A stretch of DNA of 22,639 nucleotides from Sedimentisphaerales bacterium (GCA_016928975.1 JAFGJR010000128.1:1-22639); one strand, 5' to 3'; shown: positions 1 through 8,378, counted from the first letter of the stretch. Notes: generated by a model not told the origin, from the letters alone. Program-made: numbers and translations.

Positions 1-597
1 ACCCGCAAGGAATTCTATGGGATCATTCAGACCCAGGCCGGGCGGCTCAACCGCCTGATCGAGGACATCCTGAACATCTCGCGGATCGAATCGGGGCTGA
101 TCAAGGTCGCCAAGGAACCGGTGAGCCTGTCCATTCTGATCGAGCAGCAGATCGGCATGATCCAGAAGTACGCCGAGGAGAAGAACATCACGGTGAGCCG
201 CCAAACGCCGATCATCTTCGATCAGGTGTATGCCGATAAGGATATGATCTCCCAGGTGATCGTGAACCTGCTGAGCAACGCCGTCAAGTATACGCCGCCC
301 GGCGGCTCCGTTCGAATCGTCACGGAGGTCGATGAGGCGGCGGGCCTCGTCAAGGTCAGTGTGACCGACACCGGGGTCGGCATCCCCGAGGAGGAGTTGG
401 GACACCTGTTCCAGAAGTTCTATCGCGTGGCCGCGAACAACAAACAGGCCAAGGGAACCGGTTTGGGCCTGAATCTGGTCAAGCAAATCGTCGAAAAAGT
501 ACACAATGGGCGAGTCTTCGTCACGAGCAAGGTGGGGGTGGGCAGCACCTTCAGTTTCGAACTGCCGCTGGCCACCATGGAAATGGCGGTGGCTTGA
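1..597 (+). CDS. Sensor histidine kinase, C-terminal part (5' end outside window)
   Basis: The frame is open from base 1, so the gene starts upstream; 198 residues are visible. The first ~40 residues (IIQTQAGRLNRLIEDILNIS) match the second helix of a HisKA dimerisation domain, so the phospho-accepting His lies just outside the window. The HATPase_c domain follows: N box NLLSNAV with N90, G1 box DTGVGIP from residue 123, F box around FQKFYRV, and G2 box GTGLGL from residue 152. All ATP-binding boxes look intact. The enzyme should autophosphorylate on His and pass phosphate to a receiver. The single-domain receiver protein 160 bp downstream is the obvious candidate partner (inference). The sensor domain cannot be seen, so the input signal is unknown. 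Confidence 0.95.
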   Translation, partial: TRKEFYGIIQTQAGRLNRLIEDILNISRIESGLIKVAKEPVSLSILIEQQIGMIQKYAEEKNITVSRQTPIIFDQVYADKDMISQVIVNLLSNAVKYTPPGGSVRIVTEVDEAAGLVKVSVTDTGVGIPEEELGHLFQKFYRVAANNKQAKGTGLGLNLVKQIVEKVHNGRVFVTSKVGVGSTFSFELPLATMEMAVA

Positions 598-617
598 GGA
601 GGATTTTGGCAAAAGGA

Positions 618-664
618 AGATCAGGCTGATATGATTCAGGGAAATCAGCTTTTGAGCCTGATCT
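618..664. other. Inverted repeat between kinase and receiver genes
   Basis: A perfect 10-bp inverted repeat, AGATCAGGCT (618-627) and AGCCTGATCT (655-664), lies in the 161-bp gap between the kinase stop and the receiver start. A nested pair GCTGAT (625-630) / ATCAGC (644-649) could compete with the outer stem. A weak T-run (CCATTTT) follows. It may be a partial terminator, an mRNA processing structure or a protein-binding site that sets different expression levels for the two partners. The sequence does not decide among these. Confidence 0.5.
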
Positions 665-758
665 CCATTTTGTCAAAGTCCGGCACAACGTGAAGGGACT
701 GATCGAACGCCACGGAGGAGGAAAATACCCGGAAGTCTGAGTTTTGGGGAGTGAACCA

Positions 759-1151
759 ATGGCGGGCAACAAGGTCCTTATTGCCGACGACGAAATCCAC
801 ATCATTCACGTGGTCGCGATAAAATTGCGCAACAACGGCTATGACGTGGTTTCCGCGAACAACGGGGCAGAAGCGTACGAGACGGTATGTGCCGAGCATC
901 CCGATATTGTCGTGACCGACTATCAGATGCCCGTGATGACAGGCGTCGAGCTGATCGAGAAGCTGCGGGCGAATGAGGCCACCAAGGATCTCCCCGTCAT
1001 CCTGCTGACGGCTCGGAGCTTCGCGATCTCACAGGAGCAGCAGGAATCGCTGGGTGTGTCCGCCTGCCTAAGCAAGCCCTTCAGTCCGAAGGAGCTGCTC
1101 AAGAGCATCCAGGACACGCTGTACCAGCGAGAGCTCGCGCTGGCGCATTAG
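759..1151 (+). CDS. Single-domain response regulator (CheY-like receiver)
   Basis: 130 residues, the length of one receiver domain with no output domain. All catalytic positions are present: acidic pair D10/D11 (IADDE), phospho-acceptor D54 (IVVTDYQMP), T84 (ILLTARS) and K106 (LSKPF). ATG 759 is chosen because a GGGGAG Shine-Dalgarno sits 7-8 nt upstream; an in-frame TTG at 744 would place the start inside that site. It would accept phosphate from the upstream histidine kinase and act by protein-protein contact, as CheY and Spo0F do. The downstream HD-GYP protein, STAS protein or pilus/secretion ATPase are plausible targets (inference from order only). Confidence 0.93.
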   Translation: MAGNKVLIADDEIHIIHVVAIKLRNNGYDVVSANNGAEAYETVCAEHPDIVVTDYQMPVMTGVELIEKLRANEATKDLPVILLTARSFAISQEQQESLGVSACLSKPFSPKELLKSIQDTLYQRELALAH

Positions 1152-1169
1152 TAGGAGGAGGTTCAATCC

Positions 1170-1238
1170 ATGAGCGCACGAATCGTGTATCGGGCACACG
1201 ATAGGAACTGTCGGGATCAGCTATGTCGAGCACGATGA
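1170..1238 (+). CDS. Possible 22-codon leader ORF overlapping the HD-GYP gene start
   Basis: The strong Shine-Dalgarno in this gap, AGGAGGAG at about 1153-1160, is correctly spaced for ATG 1170, not for the HD-GYP ATG at 1223. The ORF from 1170 runs 22 codons (begins MSARIVYRAHDR) and stops at TGA 1236-1238, 16 nt inside the HD-GYP gene in another frame. It could be a translated leader giving translational coupling. It could also be the remnant of an N-terminus cut off by a frameshift. The peptide matches nothing I recognise. Confidence 0.4.
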   Translation: MSARIVYRAHDRNCRDQLCRAR

Positions 1239-2932
1239 CGCCAAAGCTGGCCTCCATGCAACTGCGGGAACTGCAGGCGTCGGGGGAGCGCATCGTCCAG
1301 TTCCACGTGAACTTCGCGGTGGTGGACGCCGCCGGCCAGATTGCCATTCTCCTGAACGCGGGGTCGTTCGACAGCGACGCTCAGGAGATCATGACCGCCG
1401 CCCAACCTGTGCTCGAGCAGCCGGTGGAGGGCACGGGCCGCACGGCTGATATGCAGGTCTGGCAGTTTGCGGACAGGCACCTGCTCCTGGCAGTGCCGTT
1501 GGTTGCGCCGGCGCCGGCGGGCACTTCTCGCTCGCCGCTGGGCGTGGCGGTCCTTGACCTGGGGGATGCGTCGCAAAGGCCGGCCGACTCCGCGCCGCTG
1601 CCGTGTGGTGAGGGCAATGACGCACCGACACGAGAGCAGTACCTCGGCGAGATGTTGCGCCTGTTGGCCCAGGACTTCCAAACGACCGTCCGCACGGACG
1701 GGCAGATCGAAGTGATTGGCACGGAGCTGGCCCGGGTGTACGAGGAGCTGGTGCTGCTCCACAGGATCGGGACCAACATGCGGGTCACGGAATCCGACAC
1801 GAACTTCCTCCAGCTTGCGTGCGACAGCCTGACCGACATCGTGCTGGTCGAAGGGATCGCCGTTCTTCTGGAGAGATACATCGAGGGCGAGAAGAAGCTG
1901 GTGATTGCGGCGGGCTCCGGTCTGATCGACATCGACGAGCGAACAGCGGCCGTGATGCACAGCCGGCTCGCCGACGAAGTGGCCAAGGGCCGGGAGGCGC
2001 TGCTCGACAGCGAGGTGGATGCCCCGTTCAAATTCCACTGGCCGGAGAACATCCGCAACATCATCGCCGTGCCGTTGTGCGCGAAGGAGAAAGGCGAGTC
2101 CGACCCTTCCCATCGCGGGCGGAACAATGTGTCCATCATCGGATTGATGGTCGCGGTGAACCGGATCGACAAGCCGGATTTCGACAGTACGGATATCAAG
2201 CTGTTCACCTCGGTGGCCAGCAGCTGCGCGGTCTTCGTCGAGAACGGCCGGCTGTTTCGTGACCTCAAAGAGCTGTTCGTCGGCTCGCTCAGGGCCCTGA
2301 CCAGCAGCATCGACGCCAAGGATCAATACACGCGAGGCCACTCCGAGCGGGTCGCGCTCGTCTCCCACTGGATTGCAGAGCGGATATCCGAGAGACAACC
2401 GCTGGAGGAGGAGCAGATCCACAAGATTTACCTTGCCGGCCTGCTTCACGATATCGGCAAGATCGGCATTGATGAGCAGGTGCTTCGCAAGAACGGCAAG
2501 CTGACGGGCGAGGAGCGGCAATGTATCCAGCGCCATCCGGCGATTGGGGCGAGCATCCTTCGTGGGATCAAACAGATGCAGGACATCGTTCCCGGCGTTC
2601 TGTGCCACCATGAGCGGATCGATGGGACCGGCTATCCGGATGGACTGCGCGGGGACGAGATTCCGCTCACGGGAAAGATCGTCGGCCTGGCCGACAGCTT
2701 CGACGCCATGACGTCCCGGCGCGTGTACCGGGATGCGTTGAGCATCGAGCACGCACTCGAGGAGATCCGGCGGGGGCTCGGCACCCAGTTCGATGAGACG
2801 GTGGGGACCGTGTTCCTCGAAAGCGATGTGCACCAGTTGTGGGACCTGATTCAGGATGGGTCCACTCAGATTTACGGGATGGCGGACCTCACCGAGTACG
2901 GGGCTACCGCCGTGGGGACCCTGCTGCGATGA
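1223..2932 (+). CDS. GAF and HD-GYP domain protein, putative c-di-GMP phosphodiesterase
   Basis: 569 residues, cytoplasmic, no membrane segment seen. Residues 1-150 are a poorly recognisable sensory region. About 168-345 is a GAF domain, starting near LARVYEELVLLHRIGT. About 350-545 is an HD-GYP domain: HD dyad H409-D410 in GLLHDIGKIGI, later metal ligand in HPAIGASIL, the signature HHERIDGTGYP at 462-472, and GLADSFDAMTSRRVY. HD-GYP enzymes hydrolyse c-di-GMP to pGpG and then GMP with a di- or tri-iron centre, and all the expected residues are present. An in-frame TAG at 1202-1204 blocks any longer start. ATG 1223 has only a weak GGGAT ribosome site, so translation may depend on the leader ORF. 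ATG 1235 is an alternative start. Its stop overlaps the next start (ATGA). Confidence 0.93.
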   Translation: MSSTMTPKLASMQLRELQASGERIVQFHVNFAVVDAAGQIAILLNAGSFDSDAQEIMTAAQPVLEQPVEGTGRTADMQVWQFADRHLLLAVPLVAPAPAGTSRSPLGVAVLDLGDASQRPADSAPLPCGEGNDAPTREQYLGEMLRLLAQDFQTTVRTDGQIEVIGTELARVYEELVLLHRIGTNMRVTESDTNFLQLACDSLTDIVLVEGIAVLLERYIEGEKKLVIAAGSGLIDIDERTAAVMHSRLADEVAKGREALLDSEVDAPFKFHWPENIRNIIAVPLCAKEKGESDPSHRGRNNVSIIGLMVAVNRIDKPDFDSTDIKLFTSVASSCAVFVENGRLFRDLKELFVGSLRALTSSIDAKDQYTRGHSERVALVSHWIAERISERQPLEEEQIHKIYLAGLLHDIGKIGIDEQVLRKNGKLTGEERQCIQRHPAIGASILRGIKQMQDIVPGVLCHHERIDGTGYPDGLRGDEIPLTGKIVGLADSFDAMTSRRVYRDALSIEHALEEIRRGLGTQFDETVGTVFLESDVHQLWDLIQDGSTQIYGMADLTEYGATAVGTLLR

Positions 2933-3264
2933 GAATCAGTACGCAGAACTATAACGCGGTGACGGTTGTCGATCTCCAGGGGGAGCTGGACGGAGACCTG
3001 GCGGACACTCTGAAGAACACCGTGACCGAGATCGTGTCGAAACGGCGCGCGGGGATCGTGCTGAACATGAGCGACGTCAGCTTCATCGACAGCCAGGGAC
3101 TCGAGCTGCTGCTGTGGGTGCGTGACTACTGCCGTCGAAACAGGATTCAGCTTCGGCTGGCGGCGCTCGCGGAGAACTGCCAGAAGATCCTGGAGATCAC
3201 GCGGCTGGAGGAGGAGTTTGACCGCCACACGGAGTTGGCGGAGGCGGTCAAGAGCTTTGCCTGA
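2929..3264 (+). CDS. STAS-domain protein (anti-sigma factor antagonist type)
   Basis: 111 residues, one STAS domain from end to end, as in SpoIIAA/RsbV. The signature is IDSQGLELLL with S55; the family usually has D-S-S/T-G, so the second hydroxyl residue is Gln here while S55 remains. The N-terminus TVVDLQGELDG is the typical first strand. The start ATG 2929 overlaps the HD-GYP stop as ATGA, which implies translational coupling; an upstream extension to 2839 is just open frame inside the previous gene. Such proteins switch partner kinases or anti-sigma factors by Ser phosphorylation. No anti-sigma kinase is encoded beside it, so its partner is unknown. It may instead help assemble the signalling proteins of this cluster (inference). 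Confidence 0.9.
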   Translation: MRISTQNYNAVTVVDLQGELDGDLADTLKNTVTEIVSKRRAGIVLNMSDVSFIDSQGLELLLWVRDYCRRNRIQLRLAALAENCQKILEITRLEEEFDRHTELAEAVKSFA

Positions 3265-3298
3265 TCGTTCCACGAGATCGGGCTGGTTGAGGTAGGGT

Positions 3299-5035
3299 AT
3301 GGATCAGGCGCTGCTCGAAAACAAGACTCAGCTCGGTCAGTTGCTGCTGGCCCGAGGGGTCGTCAACCAGGAGCAGATCGACAGGGCCCTGGCCGAACAG
3401 CGAGACAAGGGTCATCGCAAGCTGCTCGGCGAACTGCTCATCGAGATGGGCCACTGCACCGAGAACCAGATCGCCTCGGCCCTGGCGGAGGCGTACGGCG
3501 TGCCCTATGCCCAGGTCAGTCCCAAGATCTGCGACGCCAAGATCGTGGAGACCCTCCCTCGCGAGTTCCTCGAAGCGCACGTGATCCTGCCGCTGTTCCG
3601 AGTGCACAGCACACTGACCGTGGCGGTCAGCGAGCCGTCGAACGTCTTTCTCATCGATGAAATCGAGCGGATCAGCGGGTGCAAGGCTCAGGTCGTCTGC
3701 TCGACGACGAAAGACATCAAGGCCACGCTCCAGACCTATCTTCCCGCGGCCAACGTGTTCGTGATCGATGACATCATCGACGATGAGGGGCTCGAGGAAT
3801 TCACGCTCATCGAGAACATCACGCAGGACATCGGCAATCTGGAGGAGGTGGCGGGACAGTCGCCGGTGGTGAAGCTGGTCAACTACCTGCTGTATAACGC
3901 CGTGCGCGAGAATGCCAGCGACATTCACATCGAGCCCGACGACAAGAAGCTTCGCGTCCGTTACCGTGTCGACGGGAAGCTGTACGAGAAGATGCGGCCC
4001 CCGTACCAGATGCATCCGGCGATCGTCTCCCGCGTCAAGATCATGGCGGAGCTGGACATCGCCCAACGGCGGCTCCCGCAGGACGGTGGAATCCACGTCC
4101 TCGTCGAGGGCCGCCCGATCGACCTTCGCGTCTCGGTCATGCCGGGCAATTTCGGCGAGAAGGTCGTCATCCGCGTGATCGACCCGCACAAGATCCTGTA
4201 CAACCTCGAATCCCTCGGCTTCACGTATGACAATCTGCTGCGCTTTCGCCAGGTGATCCAGGTGCCCAACGGGATCGTCCTGGTGACCGGGCCCACCGGC
4301 TCCGGCAAGAACACGACTCTGTACGCCGCACTGTCCGAACTGAACGGTGAAGAGGTGAATATCTGCACCGTCGAGGACCCCGTGGAGTGCAACATCTCCG
4401 GCATCAATCAGTTCCAGGTCAACGCGGCGGCGGGATTTGAATTCTCGACGGCCCTGCGGCACCTGTTGAGACAGGACCCGGACATCGTCATGGTCGGCGA
4501 GATCCGCGATACGGACACCGCCGGCATCGCCGTCCAGGCGGCCCTGACGGGGCATCTCGTCCTGTCCACGCTGCACACGAACGATGCGCCCGGTGCCGTG
4601 ACGCGACTGCTCGATCTGGGCGTCGCCCCCTATCTGGTCAGTGCTTCGCTACGCGGCGTCCTTGCCCAGCGGCTGGTCCGCAAGATCTGTGCCAACTGCA
4701 AGACGGAATACGAGCCGCCTCCCAGCATCCGCACGTTGGTGGAAAACGACGACGGGCAGATCAGCAAGTTCTACCGGGGCGTGGGGTGCAAGAAGTGTCG
4801 TAACACCGGGTACGCCGGGCGAATCGCTATCCATGAGCTGTTCGTGCCCGATGACGAGGTCATGGAGATGATCAACGACCACGTCAGCACGAAGAAGCTG
4901 CGGAGCAAGGCGATGGAGAAAGGGATGGTTCCGTTGTACGCCGACGGCATTGAAAAGGTGAAGGCTGGCATCGTATCCGTCGAGGAGATCCTGCGAAGCG
5001 CCGCCACGGACAATCCGGGAGCAATGGAATCATGA
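3299..5035 (+). CDS. Type II secretion / type IV pilus assembly ATPase (GspE/PilB family)
   Basis: 578 residues. The N-terminal MshEN (GspE N-terminal) domain has two tandem motifs, roughly 11-34 (QLGQLLLARGVVNQEQI) and 41-65 (KLLGELLIEMG). These motifs bind c-di-GMP in MshE. The hexameric ATPase core follows: Walker A GPTGSGKNTTLYA with K337 and N338, Asp box, Walker B DIVMVGEIRD with E401, His box STLHTNDAPGAVTRLLDLG, and a four-Cys zinc motif C464-x2-C467 and C497-x2-C500. The Walker A position after Lys is normally Ser or Thr and is Asn here. The enzyme powers pilin or pseudopilin assembly at the inner membrane. GspE and PilB cannot be separated without the rest of the system. The start has GAGGTAGGG just upstream. 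The stop overlaps the GspF start. Confidence 0.94.
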   Translation: MDQALLENKTQLGQLLLARGVVNQEQIDRALAEQRDKGHRKLLGELLIEMGHCTENQIASALAEAYGVPYAQVSPKICDAKIVETLPREFLEAHVILPLFRVHSTLTVAVSEPSNVFLIDEIERISGCKAQVVCSTTKDIKATLQTYLPAANVFVIDDIIDDEGLEEFTLIENITQDIGNLEEVAGQSPVVKLVNYLLYNAVRENASDIHIEPDDKKLRVRYRVDGKLYEKMRPPYQMHPAIVSRVKIMAELDIAQRRLPQDGGIHVLVEGRPIDLRVSVMPGNFGEKVVIRVIDPHKILYNLESLGFTYDNLLRFRQVIQVPNGIVLVTGPTGSGKNTTLYAALSELNGEEVNICTVEDPVECNISGINQFQVNAAAGFEFSTALRHLLRQDPDIVMVGEIRDTDTAGIAVQAALTGHLVLSTLHTNDAPGAVTRLLDLGVAPYLVSASLRGVLAQRLVRKICANCKTEYEPPPSIRTLVENDDGQISKFYRGVGCKKCRNTGYAGRIAIHELFVPDDEVMEMINDHVSTKKLRSKAMEKGMVPLYADGIEKVKAGIVSVEEILRSAATDNPGAMES

Positions 5036-6219
5036 GCCAGTTGCTGGCAGAAATCCAGGACAGACAGATGGAGACGCTGACGCAGTCGGGCGGCTCCGCG
5101 CCGCGGCGGCACCCGCGTGCCTCGGCCGTTCGAGCGGTTACGTGGTCCGAGCGTCTCTACAAGGCCAGGATACGAAGCGGGGACTTGATTCTGTTCGCGA
5201 CGCAATTGTCGGTGATGCTCGACAGCGGCGTGGTGCTCAGCGACGCCCTGGACGCCATCGCCGAGCAGGCGGGCGACATGCGGTTCAAAGCCATCATCCT
5301 CGATATCTCCGAGCGGGTCAAAGGTGGCGACTGCTTCTCCAGGGCCCTCTCCAACTACCCGTACATCTTCAACTCCATGTTCGTCAGCATGGTCAAGGCT
5401 TCGGAAGCCTCCGGCACGATGGTTGACATGCTCACCGTTCTCACCGGCTATCTGAACTTCGAAGCAGATACCCGAAAGCGCATCAAAGGTGCGATGACCT
5501 ATCCCATCATCATGGTTCTCATGGCCGTTGCCGCCACGGGCACGTTGATGTTCTTCGTCCTGCCCCGGTTCATGAGGATCTACGAGTCCAGGGGGGCGGC
5601 GCTGCCCAAACTGACACAGATCCTGGTCTGCGGCAGCAAGATCCTGGGCAATCTGGAGATCATGACCGTCCTGGTCACCAGCGCGGTTGTGCTGGGCGGA
5701 TTCCTTTACTACTGGGCCGGCACCGACACGGGCCGGCGAGCGATCGACCGGATCAAGGTCCGCATTCCCATTGTCGGCACCATGTTCGTGGACATGGTGA
5801 TCACGCGCAGCATGCGGATCATGGCGACCATGGTCAATACCGGCGTCCGGCTGTTGGACGCCATCCAGGTGATTCAGGGATCGGTGAACAACTACTACTT
5901 CCAGAGACTCTGGGCCCAAGTGCACCAGAGGATCCAGGACGGGTACCAGTTGTCCGAAGCCATTCTGATCGCGGAAGGGTCGGACCTGATCGCTCCGGGC
6001 ATCATCCAGATGCTCCGGGCCGGGGAGAAGAGCGGACGGCTTGGCGAGGTCTGTGACAAAGTCTCGGTCTTCTATGAGAAGAAGCTGGAGGCGTCCATCC
6101 GGAATGTCATGACCATGATCGAGCCACTCATGGTCGCCGTCCTGGGCGCCATCATCGGCACGATCGCCATCGCGCTGCTGCTTCCCGTGTTCCGCATCTC
6201 CAGCGTCATTGCCCACTGA
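5032..6219 (+). CDS. Type II secretion / type IV pilus inner-membrane platform protein (GspF/PilC family)
   Basis: 395 residues with two T2SSF domains, about 55-178 and 258-380. The first includes LILFATQLSVMLDSGVVLSDALDAI and the second ITRSMRIMATMVNTGVRLLDAI. Three hydrophobic segments are visible: YPIIMVLMAVAATGTLMFFV, LVTSAVVLGGFLYYW, and the C-terminal AVLGAIIGTIAIALLLPVF, matching the family layout. About 45 charged, disordered residues precede domain 1. It anchors the ATPase and the assembling pilin fibre in the inner membrane. ATGA overlap with the upstream ATPase gene indicates coupled translation of the pair. No pilin or secretin gene follows: the next gene is convergent only 10 bp away, so the other components must be elsewhere. 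Confidence 0.94.
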   Translation: MSQLLAEIQDRQMETLTQSGGSAPRRHPRASAVRAVTWSERLYKARIRSGDLILFATQLSVMLDSGVVLSDALDAIAEQAGDMRFKAIILDISERVKGGDCFSRALSNYPYIFNSMFVSMVKASEASGTMVDMLTVLTGYLNFEADTRKRIKGAMTYPIIMVLMAVAATGTLMFFVLPRFMRIYESRGAALPKLTQILVCGSKILGNLEIMTVLVTSAVVLGGFLYYWAGTDTGRRAIDRIKVRIPIVGTMFVDMVITRSMRIMATMVNTGVRLLDAIQVIQGSVNNYYFQRLWAQVHQRIQDGYQLSEAILIAEGSDLIAPGIIQMLRAGEKSGRLGEVCDKVSVFYEKKLEASIRNVMTMIEPLMVAVLGAIIGTIAIALLLPVFRISSVIAH

Positions 6220-6229
6220 CATCGTCCGC

Positions 6230-6832
6230 CTATGGAAGGCGTACGGCGACGATCACCCTGCGGCAGGTGCCGTGATTTCCCACGTGGCACAAGGCAAGCT
6301 GCACGACTGCAAAGGAGATCGGGAAGCGGTCGCTTGTCTGCGCTTCGCCGTATCCGAGTGTGATATGGGGCGAGAATCGCTCGAAAGCAGCCTTCTGCGG
6401 ATAGTTCCGAACCCACTCCAGCGTCGATTCCGCGACGGTGTCGTCGGCGATCATCTCCTCGGTCACATCATGGTCGAAGAGCGGCTCGACTTGGCGCATC
6501 ACCGCCTCGTGGAGAGCCTGAAGCTCGCCGGTCCTCTCGATCTCGAGCAAGGACGTGCATTCGCCGCGTGAGTTGGTCAAGGCGTGAATTCCGGTGGCGC
6601 TGAGTTGTCTGATGGGTGTTTCCTCTGCAAGCTTCTCCAGCCGTTCACGAACGCGGTCGATGTCCCGTTCGTCGGTGTAGCCCATCGCCAGGGAAACGTG
6701 CGGCAGGCACGTCTTCTCACCCAGCACGATCTGGGATCCGCACTGCCTGGCCAAGTCCCTGTTGACCCTTATCGCCCATTGGGTCATGGCTCGATCGGGC
6801 AACAGCACCACGTCTGTGGCAATCCGTCCCAT
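6230..6832 (-). CDS. 2H phosphoesterase / 2'-5' RNA ligase family protein (LigT-like)
   Basis: 200 residues from ATG 6832. The two catalytic H-x-S/T motifs of the 2H phosphoesterase superfamily are present and well spaced: H45-V-S47 in LPHVSLAMG and H156-I-T158 in SPHITLGYG. Members open or form 2',5'- or 2',3'-cyclic phosphodiester bonds in RNA or small nucleotides; the substrate here cannot be told. ATG 6832 is preferred because GAAGGG lies just upstream and the start follows the symporter stop by 4 nt. An ATG at 6865 would overlap the symporter gene and has no ribosome site. Its position as last gene behind a nucleoside transporter and symporter may mean co-transcription rather than a shared pathway. 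Confidence 0.88.
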   Translation of the reverse strand: MGRIATDVVLLPDRAMTQWAIRVNRDLARQCGSQIVLGEKTCLPHVSLAMGYTDERDIDRVRERLEKLAEETPIRQLSATGIHALTNSRGECTSLLEIERTGELQALHEAVMRQVEPLFDHDVTEEMIADDTVAESTLEWVRNYPQKAAFERFSPHITLGYGEAQTSDRFPISFAVVQLALCHVGNHGTCRRVIVAVRLP

Positions 6833-6836
6833 CCTA

Positions 6837-8378
6837 CTACCCTTCGCCTCGCGAGGTCCGGTCATGCGATGTGTCGGGCATGACCCCGGCGGCGCCGGCT
6901 CTCACGCTCTGCAACTCTGCGTCGACTTCATCGAACTGGCGCAGCACCGAGACACTCCGTTGGTGAACAACGCGATCGATGAGCAGAATCACCATGGAGT
7001 TGGCGACGAAACCGGGGACGATCTCGTACATGTGCTCGCTGAGGCCGATCTGCTTCCACGCGACCAGAACCACCGTTCCTGTGACCATTCCGACCAGGGC
7101 GGATAGCCAGGTGGTCTGCCGGGAGAACAACGAGAACAGGATCAGTGGGCCGAAGGCCGCTCCAAATCCGCCCCAGGCATACGCGACAATTCCGAGAATC
7201 GTGTCGTTCGGATGCAGCGCTAAGACAAGCGCCGCACCGGAGATGACAATGACGCAGACTCTGCCGATCAAGACCGTCCCTCGCTGGCTGAAGTTCTGTT
7301 TGCCGATCTTGCGATACAGGTCCTCCGAGAGCGCGGAGGACGAGACCAGCAACTGCGAGTCAATCGTGGACATGATCGCCGAGAGGATCGCCGACAGCAT
7401 GATTCCTGTGAGCCACGGGTGAGTCACTTCGTTGATCATGGCGATAAAGACCTTCTCCCGGTCTCCACCGGGGATGGTCTCAAACAGGCCGATCCCGACC
7501 AACCCGATGACGACCGCGCCGGTCAGAGAGAGGAATACCCAGGCGATGGCAATGATCGCGGATTCGGAGAGCCTGGCCGGCGACCTGGCGCTCATGAACC
7601 GGGCGAGCAGGTGAGGCTGGCCGAAATAGCCGAGTCCCCAGGCCATCATCGAGACGATCACCAGCAAGGCAGCAGAGGTCTCGCCTTGTGGAATCAGACT
7701 CATGGAGATTCCCTTGGCCGCGATCGCGGCATGAACGCCCGAAACGCCTCCGCTCTGGATCAGCGCAGTGGCCGGCACGACCACCAGGGCCAGGATCATG
7801 AGTGAGCCCTGAAACAGGTCTGTCCAGCAGACCGCCCGAAACCCTCCCAGGAGCGTATACAGAATGGTGATGGCGCCGCCAATCCACACACCTGTCCCGT
7901 ACGGAATGGCAAACGTCGATTCGAAGAGCTTTCCGCAGGCCACCAGCCCGCTGGACGCGTAGATCGTGAAGAACACGAGGATAACCCCCGCCGAGACCAT
8001 GCGCAACAGGCCGGTGGGGTCGCCGAATCGCTGCTCGAAAAAGCAGGGCAGCGTGATCGAATTCGTCTTCTGCGTATAGAGGCGAAGCCTTGCGGAGACG
8101 AGCTTCCAGTTGAGCACGGTCCCGATGAACAGGCCGATGGCGATCCACGCGTTCGGGAGGCCGCCTGCGTAGATCACGCCGGGAAGCCCCATGAGAAGCC
8201 ACCCGCTCATGTCGCTGGCCTGGGTCGAGAGCGCGGTCACCCACACTCCCATGCCGCGCTTGCCGAGCAAGTAGCCCTCGATGCTGTCCGCAGGCCGGCA
8301 GAAGTACAGCCCGATGCCCAGCAAAGCGACGAAGTAAAGGACGAACGTGACCAGCGTCGGTATCGTCATAGGAGCCAT
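6837..8378 (-). CDS. putP: Sodium:solute symporter, PutP-like (sodium/proline type)
   Basis: 513 residues, close to E. coli PutP, with about 13 hydrophobic helices. Sequence blocks match PutP: ASDMSGWLLMGLPGVIY (the Na+ and substrate-binding region of helix 2), FFTIYASSGLVACGKLFEST, GGFRAVCWTDLFQGSLM, and GLGYFGQPHLLARFMSARS. It should import proline or a close analogue with Na+. The last ~45 residues are a hydrophilic tail (DEVDAELQSVRAG) ending before TAG at 6837-6839. Starts at 8378 and 8369 are only three codons apart and cannot be separated. It lies 18 bp after the cupin gene and 4 bp before the LigT-like gene, so it sits mid-operon. Proline specificity is a family inference; other SSS substrates are possible. 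Confidence 0.88.
   Translation of the reverse strand: MAPMTIPTLVTFVLYFVALLGIGLYFCRPADSIEGYLLGKRGMGVWVTALSTQASDMSGWLLMGLPGVIYAGGLPNAWIAIGLFIGTVLNWKLVSARLRLYTQKTNSITLPCFFEQRFGDPTGLLRMVSAGVILVFFTIYASSGLVACGKLFESTFAIPYGTGVWIGGAITILYTLLGGFRAVCWTDLFQGSLMILALVVVPATALIQSGGVSGVHAAIAAKGISMSLIPQGETSAALLVIVSMMAWGLGYFGQPHLLARFMSARSPARLSESAIIAIAWVFLSLTGAVVIGLVGIGLFETIPGGDREKVFIAMINEVTHPWLTGIMLSAILSAIMSTIDSQLLVSSSALSEDLYRKIGKQNFSQRGTVLIGRVCVIVISGAALVLALHPNDTILGIVAYAWGGFGAAFGPLILFSLFSRQTTWLSALVGMVTGTVVLVAWKQIGLSEHMYEIVPGFVANSMVILLIDRVVHQRSVSVLRQFDEVDAELQSVRAGAAGVMPDTSHDRTSRGEG

Noticed and set aside
1217..2833. 538-codon minus-strand open frame
   Set aside because: Antisense to the HD-GYP gene; rich in His/Arg/Asp from complementary codons and without any family motif.
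3248..6222. Two long minus-strand frames (3248-4576 and 4771-6222)
   Set aside because: Both are antisense to GspE/GspF genes with intact motifs; the Asp/His-rich translation is typical of shadow frames.
7480..8244. 254-codon minus-strand frame within the PutP-like gene
   Set aside because: Same strand, different frame; hydrophilic and Arg-rich while the real frame has membrane helices and PutP motifs.
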